From NCBI RefSeq assembly GCF_020882245.1, contig NC_083597.1, positions 40,898,652 through 40,962,651 on the forward strand: a stretch of DNA of 64,000 bases, read 5' to 3'. This DNA is from Rhopalosiphum padi. Taxonomy: Eukaryota; Arthropoda; Insecta; Hemiptera; Aphididae. A program made the position numbers and the translations under genes. The notes beneath the pieces are model-generated. The model did not search any database, had not been told where the DNA came from, and saw only the letters and a program-made list of their open reading frames with translations. Positions within the stretch are counted from its first letter, which is position 1. Every line of letters starts with the position of its first letter. Shown one piece after another: positions 1-12,000 of the stretch.

Positions 1-2700
1 CTAAGAAACTTAGAAATAGGTTTCTTAAGTATTTTTAAAAATCCATAAGTTAAATATATGCGTTATTAAATAATAATACAGGGTTTTGATACTTAGTGAA
101 TCATTTTGTATATGTGCATATAATTATATAGCAAAAAACAAAACTCAAAATATAGAAAGGCATATTATTTTGATTATATTTCTATATATTTGTTATTTAT
201 GTGACATCGTGCATATTATGTATATTGTATATAGGTACTATTATTATGCCAGATTTATTATTATATTTTATACTTATGTTTTCTCAATAAATTATTGTTA
301 ATGTCAGTGTAATTGAGGTCAGAAATATTTTTTTAAATATATGTATTATATAGTTTTTCTTATTCCAGATTAACCCAAAACTAGAAACTTGATTCTAGAA
401 TGAAAACTAAATATAATATATGCTTCAAGTTTTTAATCTGTACCCGTGGAGAACTATTACTTGAAATATAGGTAATTTGTTCCAGGTTTCAAAAAATATT
501 TAAAAACGGTTTTGTATAAACGTTTAATAATTTCCAAAAAATGATAACGATCGGTAACTAGTCACTCATAAAATATTATGATCTTGTTTTATTTAGATTT
601 ATTTTTGATCAATACCGCAAAAAAGAAACACATCTCAAAATTATTACTTCAATAATTATTATAAACCGACAAAAAAGTTATGCGTTGTCGAGTGTCCAAA
701 ATTAGATACTAAATATTTATGGAAATATCATAAACTCATTAAGATCTTGTTAAAAACAACATTTATTTTAACTACACCATCAATTTTAATGTGTGAAAAT
801 GCATTTAGCTTCTACGACGTTTAGTGATTTATTGATTTATTATTGTAAATATTTAAAACTACCCAAACAGACTATACAATTATTAAATCAACAAAAGTTG
901 TAAATAACACATAATACCATAACCACTCAATTAATATTGGAATGTAATAAGCACATATATAGTCGAATAACGAGTACGGATAAAAGTGTATTTTATAATA
1001 ACTTCAAATCGATAAAACATCAAAGCCATTAAAAACATTAAAATGTTTTCTCTGAAATCTTATTCTGCGTGTTATCTATTATTTACAAGGCCACAATAAT
1101 ATGACAGTGGTTAAAACGTAGTGTAGTTGTCTATAGAATAATTTACGTGAATTACGAACATTAGGGTTTATTTAAATTAACATAGGTGTTCGTCTGAAGA
1201 GGAATTATTAAATAAAAGAATCATTTGTATAAACGGCTATAACGTGTTAATAATATGAGCTATGGTAATACAATATAGCCATTGTCTAATATTACGCATA
1301 TTATTCATGACGATAAATTGTGCATAATATATGTATTTTTTTTTAAATTTAAATTTATATTTAAAAATCTTTATTCTTTTGATTTTAAGTATTTTATTGA
1401 TTGATAATAAATAACGAGTTATACACTTAATTCGTTACTACAAACTATGATTCTGAATCGATTAATTACAGTTGTACAAACGTTTTATAATATCATTGTA
1501 AAATTATTTGACGTTAAATTCTTTTTAATACATTTTAAGTTTAATTTTAAATAAACTATATTTTAATTAAAAATGATTTATAGTAATATTATTGTTATTA
1601 TTCGATAAAATGTGTTAAAACAATATTTTTTTTTTTTTCATTTTGAATGTAGCTAATTTATTATTACATCAATATTCATAACTTTGTGATAATTTTGTTT
1701 TGAATCATTACGATTTATTTAATTACAGTATTGAACGCTATACATAATAAGATATATTTCATATCATTAATAATAATTCCCCAAATTATATTTAACATTA
1801 TAATTTTGTTCTTCTATAATAAAAATAAAAATACTATCTGTGTTTTCGTTTTCGTTGGAGTATAATATTATGGTATATATTAAAATTATATACTGATATG
1901 AGAATTTCTAAATCTTTTTTATCAAATACTCTGATGGTAGTATCATCAGACGCCGTAAGTAGGTATACAGTGTTAATCCATTATAAATTTACAATAAATC
2001 GATATCCGCCCTTTATTTCTTTATTTGCGATTTTATAAAATATTGGCTTTTTATAAAATTAAACACTGCAAAAGATTTAACATTATATTTTATAGAGAAA
2101 AAAAAACTAAAAATAAAACTATAGATTTTAAAGAATAATCGAATATTATATAAAAAGACGAAATAATAAAAACTCGTATCGTTAAAGTATATATATATAT
2201 AACACAATGGATTATCGTAATGAGTTATGCAATAATCCACATATAGTCAGTTCTCTAGTCAACCGTTCAGTGTAAGTAATATTATCTCAATAAAAATAAA
2301 TCGCGACAGTTCAGTGATAATATATTTTATAGTTGTACATAATATTTAGTTACCTATTATGTTTTAAAGTTAGTGCCATTTCAAGTTATGTTATTGCAAC
2401 ACATGTCGTCCAAGGCACTTGATTTAATTGAATCACGCCCGTTTCGTTTAATATATATATGTTGGCAATTAGTAATTATAATATCATATATTATTAAATT
2501 ACAGTGAGAACTTTGTTGGGTACTGCCAAATGTTTACGACACTGCAGACGTAGACCCGACGTAGGTGGTAATCGTAAGCACCTGACAACTTTATGCAGGT
2601 GAAATACAATAATGATTATTATGGTTATTTTTAATTTACCATGTAACTGAATCGGTTTAATGGATGCGCTTTTCAAAATCTGGAATTTTATGTTGCCGTT
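1..2700. other. AT-rich stretch, no gene seen
   Basis: This is strongly AT-rich sequence with poly-A/T runs and TA tracts. The few short open frames (for example 86-301 and 2013-2240) are low-complexity Ile/Tyr/Phe-rich strings. No domain, convincing splice-bounded exon or RNA gene was seen. Confidence 0.7.
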
Positions 2701-3320
2701 TTCCGCGTATTAAAGGGTTTTGCGGGGAGGGGAGCGGGAGTACACTTGAAGTGGGAATACCTGTGACCTACAGCCCTTCGCCCGAGCGAAAAATTTGACG
2801 TCCGTCCTTTTACGACGTGAAACGATCGATCAGACGTAGTTTATACATATATATACCTACGCTACGGAGATTTTTGATTTTTCACGAGTCCGCGGTCTGT
2901 GTGAGTTATTCTTTATTCAGCCGCGGGTGATCAAAAGTATGTCGCCAAACGCCATTTGTCATCGTCATACTATATATCGTAACCCGCTATAATATGTTCC
3001 GGTCGGTGTTTATTATATCTAAGGTTTTTATTATCAACAACGACTTGTGCGGATAATTCAAGAGTTTCCGAACGAAACATCGCTCGCTTTTAAAATGTAA
3101 CAAGATCGATCCAGTAGTTGCTGAATCCTGGCACTGTGTGTATCGCATATTAATATGATCTAAATGATTGAAAAAAATAAAGGACGCGTGTACGATATTT
3201 TAATAACGAGTGATGTTATATCTCGAGCCATTGTACCCCATAAATGTTTTGCTACGGGTCCTGTACAACTGCAGTATTGAAACAACGATGTCGCCGCCGG
3301 AACATACATAGATACACTTA
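2700..3320. promoter_or_regulatory. GC-richer patch upstream of neuroligin; possible distal 5' exon/promoter
   Basis: Base composition rises clearly here: there is a G-rich run at 2720-2740 and CpGs throughout. On the plus strand a donor-like AAAA|GTATGT sits with its GT at 2937-2938. The neuroligin coding exon begins with a strong splice acceptor at 4486-4487, so a non-coding 5' exon must lie upstream, and this patch is a candidate. No TATA or initiator could be fixed with confidence. This is inference only. Confidence 0.25.
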
Positions 3321-4485
3321 CCTATAATATAATAATATGTCGCGAAAGTTTAACTTTTTCATTACTCCCGAATGCGTCTGAAACTAGATGCCAAATTAAA
3401 TAATTTCGTGTGTACAAAACATCCAAGAGAACTGTAGTCTTGTTAAATGAACTGCGACTGTATTAGGGTCGAGGTTCTAAAACAAATATTAACCAATTAC
3501 CTACCTGGGATTTTAAAAAAAAGATCTTTCTCTAGCTACATTTCTAATTAAATCCTTTGTATGACGTACCATTTGATATACACAAACAATAAAACGGCTA
3601 ATAAAATAAGCCTATACCAAAAGTACCTTATACAAACATTTAAACTACATGAGTTCCTTGATTACATTTGTTTAAAAGTTAAAAGTATTTTCACTGGTTC
3701 GTAAAATTTTAATCTACAAAGAAAATAAAAACATTAATAATTGGTCACTCAAATTAATTTTTAATGATACGTTATTAACCATCGATCAGTATGCACTTGT
3801 CAATTGAATAAATAAAAGCTGTTTGTAGCAAAACAACGTTCTTATTAACGAGAGTAAATTTATAAATTTGAAGGGTAGGTATAATTTTTTATTTTTCAAA
3901 AATATAAAAATATAATTTTAATACATTGTACATAATAATATGATAAGTATAATATTTTATGTACATAAATATGATGAGTTATTTGTAAGAAAAATATCTC
4001 TTTACGAATTTTTAACAAACCACCAAGAAAGTGTAGTGACAAACTGACAAATAACTTCACTGTTTTGAAAATAGTGATTCTGGCCTCGTACAAAAACGGA
4101 AATACATTAAAATCTTGAAAAAAGTTTGAAAATATGAGTGATCAGAGTTCTAATATTAAATATAATTTTGTTTCTTTTATTATAGATTCCACGCCCAAGT
4201 TACGTCAGTTTATTGTATAATAGTAATGCCCAAGCTGTCTGCTGATAAAAACGATATTTCGATACGCTATATATATATATATATATGGTCAATGTTTATC
4301 ATAAGTATTGTTTTCTCTGAAAGGTTATAAATAAATAGTTTTATAATATAAACAAAGCTAAAACGTTAAAACACGACACATAATATTATAAAACGTTGTG
4401 TTATTAAAAACCTGCTGCCCATACCGGACGAACGCATAATATTTTGTCGACGTAAACAATAATTTTTCTTTTATCGTGTTTATGC
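3320..4485. other. AT-rich stretch before the neuroligin exon
   Basis: This is AT-rich DNA with a TA microsatellite at 4269-4286. It ends in a pyrimidine-rich tract (about 4463-4480) that belongs to the acceptor of the next exon. If the upstream 5' exon is real, this is its intron. No gene was seen. Confidence 0.5.
4269..4286. repeat. (TA)n microsatellite
   Basis: An uninterrupted TA/AT dinucleotide run of about nine units. Confidence 0.9.
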
Positions 4486-4487
4486 AG
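4486..4487 (+). other. Splice acceptor of the neuroligin coding exon
   Basis: A T-rich tract followed by ...GTTTATGCAG puts a strong 3' splice site directly upstream of the GC-rich exon. The 5'UTR is therefore probably spliced, with about 184 nt of leader in this exon before the start codon. Confidence 0.65.
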
Positions 4488-4671
4488 GTGGATTGACGTC
4501 GCGTGGTGCACTCTCGGACGGCCGTAGCGGAAGCGGTTGTGGTCGTGGTGGTGGCGGCGGCGGAAGCGTAGTAGCGGACGCGATGTGCGTCGTGACGTGC
4601 GACTGTCACTGTTAACGTTGTCGCCGCCACCGTCGCCGTCGGCCGCCCGGGCAGCGGTGGTGACGGCGATC

Positions 4672-5083
4672 ATGGTGCCGCCGTGGTGGCTGCTGGTGGC
4701 GTTCGTGTTCGGTGGCGTCAGCGCCGCTCTCACGTCCAGCCGGGTGGTGCGCACCAAGTACGGCGTCGTGAGCGGCGTGATCGTGACGCCCGACAACCGG
4801 CGGCTGGACGCGGTCGAGGTGTTCCGCGGCGTGCCGTACGCCTCGCCGCCCGTCGGCTCGCTCCGGTTCATGCCGCCGGTCACCGGTTCGCTGTGGTCGG
4901 GCATCAAGGTGGCCGACCGGTTCGGGCCGGTGTGCCCGCAACGGTTGCCCAACGTGTCCGACGACACGGCCGCCCTGAAGACGATGGCCCGCGGCCGCCT
5001 GCAGTACCTGCGCCGGCTGTTGCCGTACCTGCAAAACCAGAGCGAGGACTGCCTTTACCTGAACATCTACGCACCGGCACTAG
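4672..5083 (+). CDS. Nlg: Neuroligin, first coding exon (partial gene)
   Basis: This exon encodes the N-terminal 137 residues of a neuroligin, a postsynaptic single-pass adhesion protein with a catalytically inert cholinesterase-like ectodomain that binds neurexin. I chose the ATG at 4672 because it gives a clean signal peptide (MVPPWWLLVAFVFGGVSA) just before the domain starts; the frame is also open upstream to 4537, but that stretch is Arg-rich and leader-like. Family hallmarks are the RTKYGVVSG start, FRGVPYASPPVGSLRF at about residues 51-66, GPVCPQRLP (C88), and RLLPYLQNQSEDCLYLNIYAP at about residues 105-135. C88 and C127 fit the first esterase-fold disulfide. N94 (NVS) and N122 (NQS) are glycosylation sequons. 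The exon ends CTA-G|GTAAGT in phase 1, as expected. GC content is far above the flanks, and shadow frames on both strands are artefacts of that. No later neuroligin exon is visible, so they should lie beyond 64 kb or outside the window. Confidence 0.93.
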
Positions 5084-5089
5084 GTAAGT
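5084..5089 (+). other. Splice donor after the neuroligin exon
   Basis: GTAAGT follows the last coding base directly and is a perfect consensus donor. The open frame continues past it to 5457, but conservation with the family stops here, so the read-through is not coding. Confidence 0.9.
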
Positions 5090-7740
5090 ACTCTCCTGTA
5101 CTCGTCGAAAACAAAATTATTCATATAACCGCAGGTGGTCCCCTCGTCGTGACATCCGCGCCTTCTTGCCGATGTCGTCGAGGTCCGTGTGCAGACGGTC
5201 TCGTATTTACGGATTTGGTCCGAATTTTGATTTTGGTTTTCCGAAAACCGCCGCCTCTTCGAACTGGTCCGACTGGTGGTCGCCGTGTTGTCGGTGCAGT
5301 AAATCGCCGTGCCCGGGTCGCCAACGGGTTCGAATCGAGTGTACATTTCGCGGACTGCGACGTTCGCCGATATTCGATGAGTTTCTCGTACAAATTTCGA
5401 TCTGAGTTTCCGTTTGAAGTAATTCAACACGTGGATCCGACCGGTATTCGGAAATAACAATATTTTGTTCGTCGCGCGTCCTGTTTGGTCTCTATTCGCC
5501 GAATCGTTAAAACTGAACTAACGAGACGGAAAACCTCAAACCTTAAATAATTGTCCGTATCTTGTGGGTAACGTTTTGTGCGCGTAATGTGCAATATACG
5601 ATGACACTACGTTGCACACCAAAAGCTGCCGTATGACGTATAGTCGTTCAGGATTATATTTTAAATTTAACACCGTTTAAAAGGATAAAAATATTTAAAC
5701 GACTCAACGAATGTTCTCTAGATGCAGGTGAAGTTTTTTATTGACCGATAATATTTTCAGATACTTCTCAGAACCGACATCGATCAGTACTATTACTATA
5801 CTATCATCTACACATTGATTTACCATCACGCTCGTCCTGTTATGTCAACTCAGGATCGGCCCGAGGACACGGAAACGTCCACTGACTTAACTTTAATACC
5901 GCTCGTCATAGCGCACGACATTAGGCGGTTTCGTTGTGCCGATTGATTGACATACGTATAATATTAATGTTGGGTACTCGAGTGTTCACGCGTCAGATTA
6001 AGTACTCTGTTTGCTCGTGTGAAGGGCGATAACTACAATAGCTAACATTACAGCGCTATACGTCTATACTTATTATTGTCGATCCGAGATGAAATAGATA
6101 ATTTGTTTTTTTGTTTCTCGTCGTGTAATTTGTCTGACGGAATACTGCTGCCGGAACATCAAAAGTTCTAAGTCAAACGATGTGTAATTCCGTTGCCACT
6201 GTGCTCTTAGAAATTGAGTTAGTTGTGTTAGTCTTAAACAAGTTTCAACACAAATTCACATAATAATATATGCGCTATAACTTATAATCACGCAAGTTCT
6301 CGATCTAGTGCAATATTATATTACATATTTACATATTATAATATCAAGCATACAATAATAAATAATATATATTATAATAGACGACGTTTTAATGTACGGG
6401 TTCATACCGCAATTACCACTGACGTTTGGTTGGTCGTTTTACGTGAGGGGTATCGAGACGGTCATCAGGAACGTGGATTTGCGGAGCATTTAAACGTATA
6501 TATAGTGACGAAACACTCGATTATTGATTGCCATAATTGGTGACGGCAGTCAACTGAAATGTTATATTATTACAATTTGCGAGGTATCTTGCGAACGCGA
6601 GAACGATTTGCAGATCCGTTTTATTTCCGATATGGACGTTTTTCACCCGGTTACCTTGGGTAACCCGTAGGAACGCATACGTTGTCACGATTCATTAATA
6701 ATAATTATACGATTGTATTCCAGCCGCCCGTCTAGTTTAGCGGGACTTGTAAAACCGTTTGACGGTTCGCCCGTTTAAAACTACTATCAAGCCGTTGCGC
6801 CACCCCGCATATTATGATTATTATTATTATTATTATTGTAATTATTATTATTATTATTATTATCCTGTGTCCCGGAAAACCGTACTTCCACTAATTAAGC
6901 CCCGACGTGTACGCGGTGTAATTATTTTGGGTAGATCACATTATAGTTTAGATTTTTAGCGCCGATACGCAGTGAACTCGGCCGTATTAATAACGCACGC
7001 ATTCCGGCGTTTCGACGATAACACAAGGGAGTTATGGTGATGTTTTTTTTTTTCACAACACGCCCGTTTTTAACCTCCACCCCCTCTGTACAGTAGGTGT
7101 GTAACGTGTGTGTTGTATGTATAATGTATAATATGTATATAGTGTAATGTTTGAACACTCGAATTTTTTCCTAAACTCGCGGCTGTTCGATTTTATCGTC
7201 CGCCCGTCGAACAACCATATTGTTCTTGCGTGATTTAAGCTTTGAATTTCGCTAGTTTATTTTTTTTTTTTTATATTCGTGAAATAATAAACATAAAAAT
7301 AAAAATAATGATAATAATAAATAGAACACGAACCGTAAAACATGATTTAGAATAATTATACTCGTTACACAGCTATTGCAGTACGTATAAACGGACTAGT
7401 TCGGTTCACAAGCAGTGAGCGATGAATAATAATATCGAATCAGTCTTGTTATGATGAATATTCTGTAGCTTTTCGGTCGATGGATGAACGTATAATAATA
7501 ATATAGTTGTTGTGCCATGTTACATTTACTTATCATAAATCCGATGGTGTGGCTTTTGAGACTATTACCGTAGTAGTTGTAGTACAGTCATCTCATAACG
7601 TATTCGAGACGTTAGACGGATGTGAGTGGAATAATTCTGATAATAATAATAAATAATAAGTAATATCATATATATACCGCGTCAGTCATGCGCACAACTG
7701 TTGGGCACATGGTTTATTTTTTATTTTTTTTTTTACTTTA
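5090..7740. other. Start of presumed neuroligin intron
   Basis: CpG content declines gradually away from the exon. There is an ATT microsatellite at 6811-6863. A 33-codon open frame starts with ATG at 6392 and ends with TAA at 6491-6493; its composition is not low-complexity, but nothing else supports it. No neuroligin exon was found. Confidence 0.5.
6811..6863. repeat. (ATT)n microsatellite
   Basis: About 50 nt of ATT triplets with single interruptions. Confidence 0.9.
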
Positions 7741-7742
7741 AG

Positions 7743-7770
7743 TTAGGTTAGGTTAGGTTAGGTTAGGTTA
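7743..7770 (+). repeat. Interstitial telomere-type tract, (TTAGG)5.6
   Basis: There are five perfect TTAGG units plus TTA, and TTAGG is the ancestral arthropod telomere repeat. The tract is preceded by a T-rich run (about 7718-7735), so on the minus strand it reads CCTAA units followed by an A-rich run. It may be a relic of telomerase-mediated repair or of an element targeted to telomere repeats. It is too short to be a chromosome end. Confidence 0.9.
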
Positions 7771-10200
7771 AACATTTTCAAACAGTATTTTTAAACAAAG
7801 TCCTGATAATATTACATTATTAGTCTTGTGCAAGAAATCAAATTAAAAATGCTCCAATCACAAAAGCAAATAAGTTATAGTTTAAATTAATTAATTAATA
7901 CAAAATTATATGTACATATTATACTAATGATCAATTCGACGATTTATTAATAAATATCATATAGTCATTCAGTTTTAAATTTTAGGCTCAAAAACGCAAT
8001 CGTTGTTCAATAAATTGATTTTTGTGAATATGATAATCACATACGTTAGTGAAGCAATTAATTATAATATTGTAATCATTAATGATAACTATTAATTTAT
8101 TATTTAAACAAAAATATCATTACCTACACAAATACATAATATACACAGAGGTTATAATAATATGAGGATATTTTAGTATTAAAAAGAAAACTCACACATT
8201 CATATTGATGATCGTTATATTATTATATTATTGAAATGTATCAATGTTTAGTAGGTATTTAGTTAGAACCAAATTCAACCAATAAACAAAGTTTGTATAG
8301 CATAAAATAATATATTATAGTGTAATATAATAAAGTATTTTCACTCATATTACGAATAAATGTTTTTAGTGTACAGACGTATAATAATATGCTACCTTTG
8401 TGACAAACTTTTAAAAGTTTAGTTTTGGACAAAACGAACATATTATTATACTTTATTGACAAACAGTAATTTTCAATATAAAATCATAAGTTTTTGATTA
8501 TAATAATGTACAGTGTACTTACTTTTAATATTATTACAATGGCTGTTACGCCAAGTGCACAATTTCCTTTTTTTTATCTTTGACGTATTTTTTCCTTTTA
8601 TAAACCATCGTTCACTCGCGAATTTTTTTTTGTTCTTTTTTGTTATACATTTGACGAATTACATTCGATCGTTTAAAATGCTAATATTACATGCTACTCA
8701 TGTAAACACCAAATGTTTTATATAACTTATGCCTTATGTGGTGATCAACTGACAACATTTCGGGACTGTGTCTAAATTATATTATATAGATACTCTTAAA
8801 TATATGTATACAAGACGCGTAGCACTACGAATACGGAACGTGACCGCTATTTTATGACTGGGTAATTTAAAAACTAAATTCTTAATAAAAAAATAAAAAG
8901 AAAAAAGAACATTGAGCGCATGTTTTGAGAATAACCTTTGCTGTTAGTCTGCTAAATAGTGGTTTAAAAATGATATTTTTCGTTCATATACTCGCATAAT
9001 AGTAATGTACTTACCACAAGAACTATTCGATCGAATTCACATATATTTTATCTGTCCTGGATATTTATAATTATCAGTTTAATTTTTATTCACTCGAAAA
9101 TTAATTCCATGTATATTATTTATCTTTTCGGTAAGATCGAGCAATTTTATAATTAAAAATACTATAGATTGAAAATGTAAAAACTTCTTATTGTTTCTGA
9201 TTTATCATATTACAGCAAAAAAATCTAACACTTTCAGTAAAATTAAATTGATATACATCGATATTATAAAATGTATACAAAAATGTACATAATTCGCTAC
9301 ACGATGCTTCAAAAATTATGTTTTTACTGGCTCTCGTTGTTATTATCATGGCTCAGCAATTAAGTGATGGGAAAACTTTTTTTCGGTTAATATCATATTG
9401 ATATCACCCTAAGTAGTAAAACTTGGATAATATAATGATCTAGGTAGCGATAAATTTAGCAATTATATTTCAATTTTCAATTTCCTATGCTTTACCAATT
9501 ATTTTCAACTTAACGCGGCCTTTCCTTCCTCCAAACGAAAGTACTAGTAACTTTTAGGCCAATGTAGATTAATTTTCCTCCACCAACCTCACTTTATAGT
9601 GTAAACTCAGGAATTTCCTTAAACGAGCTAAGTTTGTTGGAGTCGTAAAGAACACTACAATAAATATTCTCCGGCAGTATAACTATTAACTTTTGTGAGA
9701 ATTCAAGACATAGAAAAATTCAATGCACATCGATCTCTTAGTTTGTAGTTTCAAAAGTATTGCAGAGTCGAATATTACTGAAAGTGTAAATTTCTTGAAA
9801 AATTATCTTCTGTTGGACTGAAACTAGGCAATGTTTAAAATCAAATGTGTATTTGGTGTATTATAAGTTATAATAGTTTTAAATGTATATTTACTCGTTG
9901 ATCAATAATATTTTTTATTTAATTATTTAAAGTTCGAATTACGATATTCGGTTATAATAGTATTATTTTTCATTATAATTTAATAAAATAATTAATACAA
10001 TATTTTAATATTTCACGTAAATAGTAAATTATAGGTACTACACATATGGTTGGTTTGGACGAATTTAATGAAAACTGCATTTTATTTTTGCCTATACCTA
10101 CCTATAATATTAGATGAAATAGACTGTCATAAATTTTATCGTATTGTCATTTACCTATAATTTAATGGTAACATACAGAATGTTGGTAATATTATGGTCG
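7771..10200. other. AT-rich stretch, no gene seen
   Basis: Plain AT-rich DNA. Open frames such as 8259-8462 and 8513-8725 are Phe/Leu/Tyr-rich low-complexity strings. A more balanced patch at 9510-9680 shows no readable product. Confidence 0.6.
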
Positions 10201-12000
10201 TTGATTTTGGTGTGCAGGTAATAATATAATCACTGCAGCGTTGTAAATTGATGGAGCATCGGTGTACGGCCCGGACTGATCAATACGAAATTGACTTCTC
10301 GTTAAAATGCACCATTGGGAAATCATTCGGGAATGGCCTTTATAGGTCCACGCCTGGAATAGTTTTTAATATTTAAAGTGCGTTTTTTCGAAGATCCGGC
10401 CGAGACATTTTTTGGTTATAAGTAACAGCACCCCGTGTCAAATCGTAGGCGATAAAATACGGTCGCCAAGCAAATGGCTCGGAATGCGTATACAGTATAC
10501 ATGTTTGGTCGCGGAGAACACGAAAACGATCGTTCCGTCGTCATAAACGCCCTATATAATGTCCGAACGCCCCTGCCTGCCTACCGCGAAACGACTGCAG
10601 CTCGATTTTATGACACCGGGAAATGAGAAAAAAAAGAAGAAACATAGCACGGAAAAAAATAAAAGACCCAGCGACAGCGGCGTTGATAATAATAATAATA
10701 ATAATGATAATAAAAATAATAATAATAATAACAGGACCGTCGTAGCAGCGCGCGTTTATGTGATATATACCTTTATATACATTATGGTATATACCTAACC
10801 TATATAGATGGTAGGGATTTGTACGAGAATTCTTCGAATGGCCGAAGTGCGTGTCCCGGACATTAAGACGGCCGGACGTCAATAATTTATGCGGGTGGCG
10901 GGGCGCGTTGAATAAATAAGGAAAACCTTCGCGTTTATCGACGGCGCGCCAAACTGGTTTTATTTATAATATTCATCGCTCGGTGAAAACTTATTAGCCT
11001 CGGACGATCTGATTGGTTTTCTTATTGCGTTTTAAATTTTCCAACTTACTGCTTGTCGACGAAATCATTCGATACCGTTTCAGTCGCTGTCTGTGGACAT
11101 TTATCTCAGAAATCGATACGGATACATTTTTTTTGTTTTGTTTATATTTACCATACACGTTTTTTCACACCGATCCCGACTAATCGAAGATATATTTGAT
11201 CGAGGTCGTAAGTGACAAACTCGTCGATTTTCTCACTGCATTTATAATTCATTGAATTATAAATTGTAAACCAACACAATTTAAAATATTCGCATATCAT
11301 TTATTTATTATACATATTAATATGTAAATACTTTGCGGCTTACTATTAATCGATTAACCTAAGAATTACTAGATAAATACACACTAAATTTAACCCCATA
11401 TATATATATATATACGCGTGTTCTTCTGGGATAGGCGTTTAATTTATTGCTTATTTAACTATAGTGTTCTATGCTATTTTGGGTAGAAGAGAACACGTTT
11501 AAAGCTTATTTAGACTGCCTAAACAATGTTTTACTGCATTTTCCGTTACTGTCTTCGATTTTGGCAGTTCAGTATATACCAACGACAATATTATGACTAA
11601 CCGTCTGTTTATAATATCGTCTGTCTTTAATTTTTCTCGTTTGAGCACAAACGTCCCGCTCTGCGATTCCGATCCGATTTCTGGCACGCGACTCTCGACT
11701 GCGTCTGTAGCGTCGGTTGTAAGGCAAGACTGATTGCCATATACGTCGGTCGTAGGGGAGGTTTTCGCGTGCGTGTGGGTGTCACACCACTCACACCGTG
11801 GTGCCATAGGGGTGGCTGGCATCCGTGACCCATAATAATATGATAACGAACCGTTTTCTCCCGCACAATACAATTGACTGCGTGCGAGGGCTAATTGATG
11901 CAAATTAGCGGTTTCCACTTAATCATCTTATTATAATATACAACGTTAAGAGCAGAAAAGTTGATAACACCACTGCAGTAGATTTCGCAGCACTCTAATT
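10200..12000. promoter_or_regulatory. CpG-richer island, no defined gene
   Basis: GC and CpG content are clearly raised (10.2-11.2 and 11.6-11.9 kb). All three minus frames around 11.5-11.9 kb are largely open, which comes from composition rather than coding. An AAT microsatellite lies at 10685-10731. This could be a conserved regulatory block or alternative promoter of the host gene; nothing here decides it. Confidence 0.25.
10685..10731. repeat. (AAT)n microsatellite
   Basis: Imperfect AAT triplets that translate as poly-Asn in the plus open frame 10559-10798. That frame is therefore rejected as a gene. Confidence 0.85.

Noticed and set aside
4358..5460. Multiple long open frames on both strands overlapping the neuroligin exon (up to 187 codons)
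   Set aside because: They are shadows produced by the very GC-rich exon. Only one plus frame matches the neuroligin family and ends at a consensus donor.
10541..10882. Overlapping 113-codon minus and 79-codon plus frames
   Set aside because: Both run through an AAT microsatellite (poly-Asn/poly-Ile), overlap each other and have no domain.
11499..11918. 139-codon minus frame in a CpG-rich patch
   Set aside because: Another frame of the same strand is open over the same place, the start is not ATG, and no splice sites or domain were found. Composition explains it.
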